From: Myxococcales bacterium UBA1203 | Lineage (GTDB): Bacteria > Myxococcota > Myxococcia > Myxococcales > UBA5297 | Direction: 5' to 3' | Assembly: GCA_002309695.1 (NCBI GenBank) | Contig: DBXV01000005.1 | Span: forward strand, 172,325 to 189,986 | Length of the DNA: 17,662 bases | Shown: positions 12,798 to 17,662 of the stretch, piece after piece | How the letters are laid out: the number at the start of each line of letters is the position of its first letter | Position numbering within the stretch: position 1 is the stretch's first letter | Notes under the pieces: model-generated | Told to the model about the DNA's origin: nothing | Database searches by the model: none | The model's input: only the letters and a program-made list of their open reading frames with translations | Translations under genes and position numbers: made by a program

Positions 12798-14201
12798 ATG
12801 AAAACGACACGCACACTTTCAGCCCTTTTGGCCCTCTCACTTGCAGCCTTCCTTCCCGCCTGCGGCGGCAGCGATGGCAGCGACAGCGCTGTTCAGGATG
12901 GAGACGAGTCCGCCGATGCCGGTCTGATTGAGTCGGATGCAGGCCAGCTTGACCCCGAGCTGGAGAAAGCCTCGGGCCACCTGACGGTGAGGTCGAATAA
13001 GCAGCGGGCTGCTGCTCCTGCCGACGACAATGCTCTGGCGACGGATTTTGCCCGAGGTCAGCGGGAACTGAACGCGGCGATCTTCGCTCAGATGGCGGAG
13101 CAGTTTGCCGGGAAGAACGCGATGATTTCCTCGCTCAGCATTCAGCAGGCGCTGGGAATGGCCTGGGCGGGTGCCAAGGGGGAGACTGCCTCACAGATGG
13201 CCACTGTTCTGCATTTCGGTGAGAACGCCCACGCCGCCCAGAACGCGCTCTCTCTTCTCCTCAAGTCGCGGGAAATGCCGGCGTTCAGCAACGATTACGA
13301 GACCTTCGATGCCGTGGAGCTCTCCATCGCCAACGCGCTATGGACGCAGAGAGACGTCAACTGGAAGAGCGGCTTCCTCGACACGCTGGCCGAGTATTAC
13401 GGCGCGGGCGTGGAGACGATGGACTTCCGGAATGCCCCCGAACCTGCCCGCAACTACATCAATGCCTGGGTGGCCAAAGAGACGCGGGACCGCATTCAGG
13501 ATTTGATTCCCGAGGGCAGCATTACCCCCTCTACCGTCTCCGTTCTGACCAACGCGGTCTATTTCAAGTCGCCCTGGGAGCTCGAGTTCAGGGCTGAGAA
13601 CACCAAGGACGCAGACTTCACGAAAGTGGACGGTGCGTCCGTGTCCGTGCCTTTCGTCCAGGGGGCAGACAAGTTCGCCTCTTTCGCCGAGGGCGAGGGC
13701 TGGCAGGCGGCTCAGAAGACGTTCCGTGGCGGCTCGCTGGCCATGGTCTTCATTCTGCCTGCGGCCGGCACCGCCATCGACGCATTCGCCTCGTCCCTCG
13801 ACGCGGATAAATTCGACGGCATCATCGATGCGCTCTCCCGCCAGGAGGTCGTCTTCAAGCTGCCCAAGTTTGAATTTACCACCGGCATGATCGTCAATGA
13901 CCCGCTCTCCAGCCTGGGCATGACAGCGGCCTTCAAATCCGACCAGGCCGATTTTTCCGGCATGACCGAGGACTTTAGGCTCTGGATTGATCAGGTCATC
14001 CACAAGACCTTCATCGCGCTGGATGAGAAGGGCGTGGAAGCAGCCGCGGCCACTGCCGTCATCATGGCCGGCAATTCCATGGAGGAGCCGCCCGCACCCA
14101 AGGAATTCACCGCTGACAGGCCCTTCATCTTCGCCGTCCGCGATGTGGAGTCGGGCGCGATTCTCTTCTACGGGCAGGTGATGGATCCCTCGAAGAAGTA
14201 A
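12798..14201 (+). CDS. Serpin lipoprotein 2
   Basis: 467 residues. The ATG at 12798 has CGGAG at SD distance. The signal peptide MKTTRTLSALLALSLAAFLPAC is close to that of serpin 1 (Cys22). An Asp/Ser/Gly linker of about 70 residues precedes the serpin domain: ISSLSIQQALGMAWAGAKGE, TNAVYFKSPWELEF, LAMVFILPAAG, FKLPKFEFTTG, VIHKTFIALDEKGVEAAAAT, RPFIFAVRD. The hinge is canonical (Gly at P15, Ala P12-P9, Thr P8), so inhibitory function is likely. By position, P1 is Asn426 and P1' Ser427, with Met428 nearby, so the target should differ from that of serpin 1. Several stretches are nearly identical in DNA to serpin 1 (for example around 11909-11940 and 13381-13412), pointing to duplication. The loop between hinge and RPF is 21 residues against 19 in serpin 1. 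Confidence 0.94.
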   Translation: MKTTRTLSALLALSLAAFLPACGGSDGSDSAVQDGDESADAGLIESDAGQLDPELEKASGHLTVRSNKQRAAAPADDNALATDFARGQRELNAAIFAQMAEQFAGKNAMISSLSIQQALGMAWAGAKGETASQMATVLHFGENAHAAQNALSLLLKSREMPAFSNDYETFDAVELSIANALWTQRDVNWKSGFLDTLAEYYGAGVETMDFRNAPEPARNYINAWVAKETRDRIQDLIPEGSITPSTVSVLTNAVYFKSPWELEFRAENTKDADFTKVDGASVSVPFVQGADKFASFAEGEGWQAAQKTFRGGSLAMVFILPAAGTAIDAFASSLDADKFDGIIDALSRQEVVFKLPKFEFTTGMIVNDPLSSLGMTAAFKSDQADFSGMTEDFRLWIDQVIHKTFIALDEKGVEAAAATAVIMAGNSMEEPPAPKEFTADRPFIFAVRDVESGAILFYGQVMDPSKK

Positions 14202-14218
14202 TTCGTTTTCTCTCAAAT

Positions 14219-14255
14219 ACAGACACGAGGGCTTGCCGCTTTTCCCTGTGTCTGT
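14219..14255 (+). terminator. Hairpin after serpin 2
   Basis: ACAGACAC (14219-14226) pairs with GTGTCTGT (14248-14255), with an inner GGG/CCC pairing, 17 bases past the stop. T follow only sparsely (TT). It may act together with the next, stronger hairpin. Confidence 0.5.
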
Positions 14256-14265
14256 TTCACCGACT

Positions 14266-14298
14266 GAGCCGCCGTGAGGATTCCTCCGGCGGCTCTTT
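14266..14298 (+). terminator. Strong hairpin terminator candidate between serpins 2 and 3
   Basis: GAGCCGCCG (14266-14274) pairs exactly with CGGCGGCTC (14287-14295), and GAGGA/TCCTC pairs inside it, giving about 14 bp, followed by TTTGC. The long GC stem compensates for the short T-run. It insulates serpin 3 more firmly than serpins 1 and 2 are insulated from each other. Confidence 0.65.
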
Positions 14299-14403
14299 GC
14301 TGTATTATGAAATGGCGTTTTGTTTTCCGCGCATGCCCCGGATGAAGTCTCCCGAAGTTTCCGTTTCAGCCGCCTGATCAGACAAAGACAACAGAGGTTG
14401 CCT

Positions 14404-15798
14404 ATGACCATGAAGCTCTTCCGAATCTGCTCGACCGTCCTCGCCGCCAATCTGGCGGTTTTTCTTTCCCTTTCAGCCTGCGCCCAGGGCCAGGCAGCCG
14501 CACCTCAGCACAGCGATCAGGCCGCGAAAAAGGCTCCCGCGCCGGCCTCCGCGACCTTCGCCAAATCGGACAAGGCGCGAAACCCGGCGGACGCCTCGCC
14601 CGAGGCGCTTCAGGCCTTTGCCGCGAAGAGTGCCGAGGTGAATCTCGCGATTTTCAAGGCGCTTCCCGACGCTTTCCGGGGGGGGCCTGACGAGATGAAG
14701 GGCAAAAACGCCGTTGTTTCCGTGTTCAGTATTCAGCAGGCGCTGGGCATGACCTGGGCGGGGGCCAAGGGGCTGACGGCCGAGGAGATGGCCCGGGCCC
14801 TGGGCTTCGGGCCGGACGCGCACCAGATGCTGAACACGCTGTCGCTGAAGCTGCTCGACAAGCGCTTGGAGTCTCAGGAGGACAACTGGCGCGGCAAGAC
14901 GGACGCGGTGGAAATCGCCGTCGAGAATGAACTCTGGGGCCGCACGGGCAAGAAGTGGCAGACGCCGTTTCTGGAGACGCTGTCCGCCTGGTATGGCGCG
15001 GGTGTGGGCGAGCTCGATTTCGCTCAGGATCCCGAGGGCGCGCGCCAGTTCATCAATGGCCGCGTGGCCGAGACGACCAAAAAACGCATTCAGGATTTGA
15101 TTCCCAGGGGTAGCATCGACGTCAACACGGCCCTGGTTTTGACGAATGCGATTTATTTCAAGGCGCCGTGGATGAGCGCCTTTAATGAGCGCCGGACGCA
15201 GGATCGGGAATTTACTCTCGCCAATGGGAAGAAAATTCAGACGCCGTTTGTGAAAAGTCAGGAAAAACTCCCCTACGCAGAGGGCAAGGGCTGGCAGGCC
15301 GTGGAAAAGCCATTTTCGGGCGGCGGGCTGTCCATGGTCTTCATTCTGCCCGAAGCCGGTAAGCTGAATAAATTCGTCTCATCGCTTTCCGGCAAACAGC
15401 TGATGGAAATCACCGGCGAGCTGGCGAAGCACCGCGCAACGGTGAATCTCGAACTCCCCAAATTCAAATTCACCACGCCCAGTATTCCCATGAAACAGCT
15501 GTTCCGCTCGCTGGGCATGTGGACGGCCTTCGCGAGTACGGCCGATTTTTCGGGCATGGACGGCACGAAGCTCCTCAAAATCGACAATATCTTCCACAAG
15601 GCATTCATCGCGCTGGATGAAAAGGGCGTGGAAGCTGCCGCCGCCACCGCTGTCGTCATGGCCACCAAGGGCCTTGCCCACGGCCCCCCGCCGAAGATCT
15701 TTGATTTTATCGCCGACAGGCCGTTTCTCTTTATGATTCGCGACGTGGAAACGGGGGCGATTCTCTTCTTCGGCCGGGTGATGAATCCGAAGGAATAA
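14404..15798 (+). CDS. Serpin lipoprotein 3
   Basis: 464 residues from the ATG at 14404, with AGAGG 6 bases upstream. The signal peptide differs from those of its neighbours and has a good lipobox (LSAC, Cys26), followed by an Ala/Lys/Gln linker. Serpin motifs: VSVFSIQQALGMTWAGAKG, TNAIYFKAPWMSAF, LSMVFILPEAG, LELPKFKFTTP, IFHKAFIALDEKGVEAAAAT, RPFLFMIRD, ILFFGRVMNP. The hinge is canonical with Gly at P15. Position counting gives P1 Lys422 and P1' Gly423, in a loop of 23 residues before RPF, the longest of the three and rich in Gly/Pro. It is the most divergent of the three copies in both protein and DNA. Likely an envelope-anchored suicide inhibitor of serine or cysteine proteases. The targets are unknown. 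Confidence 0.94.
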   Translation: MTMKLFRICSTVLAANLAVFLSLSACAQGQAAAPQHSDQAAKKAPAPASATFAKSDKARNPADASPEALQAFAAKSAEVNLAIFKALPDAFRGGPDEMKGKNAVVSVFSIQQALGMTWAGAKGLTAEEMARALGFGPDAHQMLNTLSLKLLDKRLESQEDNWRGKTDAVEIAVENELWGRTGKKWQTPFLETLSAWYGAGVGELDFAQDPEGARQFINGRVAETTKKRIQDLIPRGSIDVNTALVLTNAIYFKAPWMSAFNERRTQDREFTLANGKKIQTPFVKSQEKLPYAEGKGWQAVEKPFSGGGLSMVFILPEAGKLNKFVSSLSGKQLMEITGELAKHRATVNLELPKFKFTTPSIPMKQLFRSLGMWTAFASTADFSGMDGTKLLKIDNIFHKAFIALDEKGVEAAAATAVVMATKGLAHGPPPKIFDFIADRPFLFMIRDVETGAILFFGRVMNPKE

Positions 15799-15811
15799 AA
15801 ACCGCCTCCCC

Positions 15812-15853
15812 AATTCCCTCTCCGAATATACGTTGGAGAGGGAATTTATTTTT
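15812..15853 (+). terminator. Intrinsic terminator of serpin 3
   Basis: AATTCCCTCTCC (15812-15823) pairs perfectly with GGAGAGGGAATT (15835-15846), a 12-bp stem with an 11-base loop, followed by TATTTTT. The CCCTCTCC arm resembles the arms in the hairpin cluster at 1748-1839, so it may come from the same extragenic element family. Confidence 0.85.
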
Positions 15854-15917
15854 CAGCGCTTTTCTTTCACCCAAGCCGGAATTTCCCTGCTCTTTTCGTG
15901 GAGATGATGAAATAAAA

Positions 15918-16307
15918 ATGCAGCGCATTTTCGTTTTGGTGAGTCTATCTGCATTGGTGCTCATCGGCTGCGGCGGCGGCCGTCATGACGATGCGCCAGC
16001 CTATATTGTGGGTCAGAATTGCCCGGAAGAGATCACTTATGACGGCATTTGTGACGGCAATAAGGTTGTGTTTTGTGATAATCATGGGGTCGTCCGGGAA
16101 GAGAACTGTGAAATCCAATGCATGGTTAAACAGTCGTACACCATACCTTTTGCTGAATGCTATTACGAATGCGGCGATATAGATTTTCGCGGGGAATGCG
16201 CGGGAGACGGATATAACTATTGCCATGAAACGGAAGGCCTCATTCACATCACATGCGATGGCGGTAAAAGCTGCGGTCTGAAAGGCGGTGTGTATGCCTG
16301 CCTGTAA
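15918..16307 (+). CDS. Cys-rich lipoprotein with two-repeat architecture
   Basis: 129 residues. The signal peptide MQRIFVLVSLSALVLIGC gives lipid-modified Cys18, followed by GGG. The mature part has two repeats with regularly spaced cysteines: first around DGICDGNKVVFCDNHG...NCEIQC, second around CGDIDFRGECAGDGYNYCHETEG...TCDGGKSC. These are probably disulfide-bonded in the periplasm or at the surface. The G-x-CDGN core recurs in the protein encoded on the opposite strand at 17457-17662, so the two appear to be paralogues. The function is unknown; similar short Cys-rich lipoproteins are frequent in Bradymonadota- and Myxococcota-type genomes (from general knowledge). The nearest SD-like GGAG is about 14 bases upstream, overlapping a tiny ATGATGAAATAA frame, so initiation may be weak. 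Confidence 0.75.
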   Translation: MQRIFVLVSLSALVLIGCGGGRHDDAPAYIVGQNCPEEITYDGICDGNKVVFCDNHGVVREENCEIQCMVKQSYTIPFAECYYECGDIDFRGECAGDGYNYCHETEGLIHITCDGGKSCGLKGGVYACL

Positions 16308-16523
16308 TCGGACGCCGTGATGTGATTTCGGATGCGCGTCACTTGAAAAATCACTTAAAGACTCCTCCAGGTGGTCATACCGAATTAGTAAATCATCAAG
16401 AAACATCTTAACTTTTTCATTTTTACCCTGTATCTGCCGCCGTTTTTGCGTATTTCAGTCGTGCTGTCAGCAGCAGAAACCGCTGTTTGTTGCAGTCATA
16501 ACCGTTGTCATCCAACCCAACAG
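16308..16523. other. Intergenic region, no gene recognised
   Basis: 216 bases between the Cys-rich lipoprotein and the leader terminator of FISUMP 2. The first half becomes AT-rich (around 16345-16430). A GTGATT/AATCAC pairing near 16321-16360 is too loose to call. The minus-strand frame beginning MFLDDLLIRYDH (from 16406) has no SD and runs on as the antisense of the lipoprotein gene, so it is not annotated. A promoter for FISUMP 2 should lie here, but I cannot place it. Confidence 0.4.
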
Positions 16524-16548
16524 CCGGAAGTTTCTCCGGTTTTTTTTT
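16524..16548 (+). terminator. Terminator-like hairpin in the FISUMP 2 leader
   Basis: CCGGA (16524-16528) pairs with TCCGG (16535-16539), followed by nine T (16540-16548). It ends only 14 bases before the FISUMP 2 ATG and overlaps the space just before its SD (GAGG). It is 216 bases past the preceding stop, so it is better placed to act as an attenuator of FISUMP 2 than as a simple 3' terminator. The stem is short. Confidence 0.65.
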
Positions 16549-16562
16549 GCGAGGTCAGAACA

Positions 16563-17342
16563 ATGACAAAGTCAGATGTGTTGGCAGAAAAAAAGGGTAT
16601 ATATAGCATAGATACTTCCAGGTCGATTCATTCCAGATTCTTCAAGTCAATTTCGATTTTAATGTCAGTATTTGCATTTGCGGCTGCGGGGGCGGCCTGC
16701 GGCGGGTCGGAAGATAAGCCCGCTGATATGTCGGAGAGCGATGCGTCCGTCTCTGTCACGGATGCCTCGATTCCCGCCTCGTGCAGGGCGGACGGCACAT
16801 CCGGCACGCTCACCGACGCGCGCGACAACAATCGGACATATAAAACCACTGTGATTAACTGCCGGGAATGGATGGCCGAAAACTACCGGCGCGCCGTCGG
16901 AACATATTATCATGTCGATGGTTCTGCAGTGAATGACGCCGCTTATGGCCTGCTCTATGACTGGAATACGGCGGCCGCTCAGGATTTCTGCCCCTCCGGC
17001 TGGCATCTGCCGACAGCGGATGAGCTGGAAGGACTTGCCGATTATGTCAATCAAAAGAAAACCAGCGCGACGGCATTTCTGGCCATGATTGCCAGGTCTC
17101 CCGCATGGATCGAGCATCCGAATGAAGGCGGCGATGACTTTGGATTCGCAGCACTTCCCGCCGGCTACTGCATGGAAGACGGCACCTGCGGCAATATCGG
17201 CCACACATGCAGCTTCTGGTCAGCGACCGCGACAGAAAATGTAAATGTGAATGATGCGTATCTCCTGGCAATCAATGGATTCCGAATGAACGAGAACATC
17301 CAGTCAATGGGCTACAGCGTGCGCTGCATCCGGGACAACTGA
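16563..17342 (+). CDS. FISUMP-domain lipoprotein 2
   Basis: 259 residues from the ATG at 16563 (GAGG upstream); the longer frame to 16446 would run through the terminator hairpin. An unusually long N-region precedes the hydrophobic core and the lipobox-like GAAC at Cys46, and the internal Met34 is an alternative start. An Asp/Ser linker follows. The FISUMP domain (about 85-259) shows CREWMAENYR, YGLLYDWNTA, CPSGWHLPTADELEGL, FGFAALPAGYC, FWSATATEN and MGYSVRCIRD, paralleling FISUMP 1. The extra cysteines around GYCMEDGTCGNIGHTC suggest disulfides absent from FISUMP 1. The role is unknown; a surface-exposed, lectin-like fold is plausible by family analogy. Confidence 0.86.
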   Translation: MTKSDVLAEKKGIYSIDTSRSIHSRFFKSISILMSVFAFAAAGAACGGSEDKPADMSESDASVSVTDASIPASCRADGTSGTLTDARDNNRTYKTTVINCREWMAENYRRAVGTYYHVDGSAVNDAAYGLLYDWNTAAAQDFCPSGWHLPTADELEGLADYVNQKKTSATAFLAMIARSPAWIEHPNEGGDDFGFAALPAGYCMEDGTCGNIGHTCSFWSATATENVNVNDAYLLAINGFRMNENIQSMGYSVRCIRDN

Positions 17343-17373
17343 GCATGCAATTCAGCTGTTTCAGCTGTTTGAT

Positions 17374-17410
17374 AAACAAAAGCCCCTCTCCTGATTAAGG
17401 AAGAGGGGCT
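17374..17410 (-). terminator. Intrinsic terminator of the minus-strand Cys-rich gene
   Basis: AGCCCCTCT (17381-17389) pairs with AGAGGGGCT (17402-17410), with an inner CCT/AGG. On the minus strand the stem is followed by TTTTGTTTATC. It lies about 47 bases past the stop of the gene at 17457 and between converging genes, so it may also slow plus-strand transcription from FISUMP 2. Confidence 0.75.
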
Positions 17411-17456
17411 CGGGGGACACTCTGGGGGATAACTCAAGAGGAGCGGCGATGCGGAT

Positions 17457-17662
17457 TTACAGGCAGTCGTATTCCTCAAAATCTTCATCCCACCCGCATC
17501 GGCTGTCATAGAGGCTGCAATTCATCTCCAGAACCTGGCCGCCCAGACACACTTTCAGGGTATTGCCGTCACAGGCGCCTTCCTCGGGAACGCCTTTGCA
17601 CTCGGGCATCAGGCAGGTGTCCTCCTCAAAGTCCTTGTCGTAGCCGCATTCAAAGCCGAACT
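17457..17662 (-). CDS. Cys-rich repeat protein, C-terminal end (partial)
   Basis: The gene runs off the window end; the last 67 residues are visible, ending at the TAA at 17459-17457. The sequence repeats a CG(Y/W)D(K/E)DFEE-x(1-2)-CL unit at both ends of the visible part, around a core GACDGNTLKVCLGGQVLEMNC. Ten cysteines occur in 67 residues, indicating a disulfide-rich extracytoplasmic domain. The core matches the CDGN repeat of the lipoprotein at 15918-16307, so these are probably paralogues on opposite strands. The N terminus is not visible, so a lipoprotein signal cannot be confirmed. This coding region has no in-window start codon. Confidence 0.78.
   Translation of the reverse strand, partial: FGFECGYDKDFEEDTCLMPECKGVPEEGACDGNTLKVCLGGQVLEMNCSLYDSRCGWDEDFEEYDCL

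Noticed and set aside
13338..14450. 370-codon minus-strand open frame in the serpin 2 region
   Set aside because: Shadow of serpin 2 with low-complexity Gly/His/Arg content.
15945..16406. 153-codon minus-strand frame starting MFLDDLLIRYDH
   Set aside because: The first 30 residues look protein-like, but there is no SD and the rest is antisense of the Cys-rich lipoprotein. At most a relic.
1..17662. CRISPR array, tRNA, rRNA or transposase genes
   Set aside because: No regularly spaced repeats, no tRNA cloverleaf or rRNA sequence, and no transposase or integrase motifs were recognised on either strand.

Overview
The window looks like a chromosomal segment of an anaerobic, host- or gut-associated member of the former Deltaproteobacteria (Myxococcota or a Bradymonadota-like lineage). 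The main clues are a TPR lipoprotein with an AgmX/PglI-type C-terminal domain, many Sec/lipobox lipoproteins with Gly/Ser/Asp-rich linkers, Cys-rich lipoproteins built around G-x-CDGN repeats, and an NfnAB-type flavin-based electron-bifurcating transhydrogenase. The taxonomic placement is an inference; no rRNA or other marker gene is present.

Layout: 1-422 is the end of an ankyrin-repeat protein. 423-5430 is an accessory region with looser, more AT-rich intergenic DNA. It holds a DUF1848 protein with a CX3CX2C cysteine triad (+), a cluster of hairpins (about 1555-1839), a tiny lipoprotein (-), a SUFU-domain protein of a type common in gut Firmicutes (-), an FGE/SUMF1-fold lipoprotein (-) and a FISUMP-domain lipoprotein (-). 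The FISUMP gene lies between two nearly identical 50-bp direct repeats, each carrying an intrinsic terminator. 5435-11114 is a GC-rich core block: nfnB and nfnA (-) behind a structured leader, a divergent TPR lipoprotein (+), and pgk (+). 11429-15798 is a tandem array of three serpin lipoproteins (+) with conserved hinges and different reactive-centre loops. 15918-17342 holds a Cys-rich lipoprotein and a second FISUMP lipoprotein (+). The window ends inside a converging Cys-rich protein gene (-).

Functionally, the core block serves central metabolism: NfnAB links NADH, ferredoxin and NADPH pools, and Pgk is glycolytic. The rest is largely envelope. Nine of the 16 protein genes are predicted lipoproteins, and three of these are serpins, which suggests a protease-rich niche such as a digestive tract. 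Several genes (serpin 2, the FGE-like gene, FISUMP 2, and possibly nfnA) begin a short distance after an intrinsic-terminator-like hairpin, so transcript attenuation or read-through may set expression levels. The points most worth following up are the serpin array with diversified loops, the cassette-like FISUMP gene between terminator repeats, and the nfnAB leader with mutually exclusive stems.
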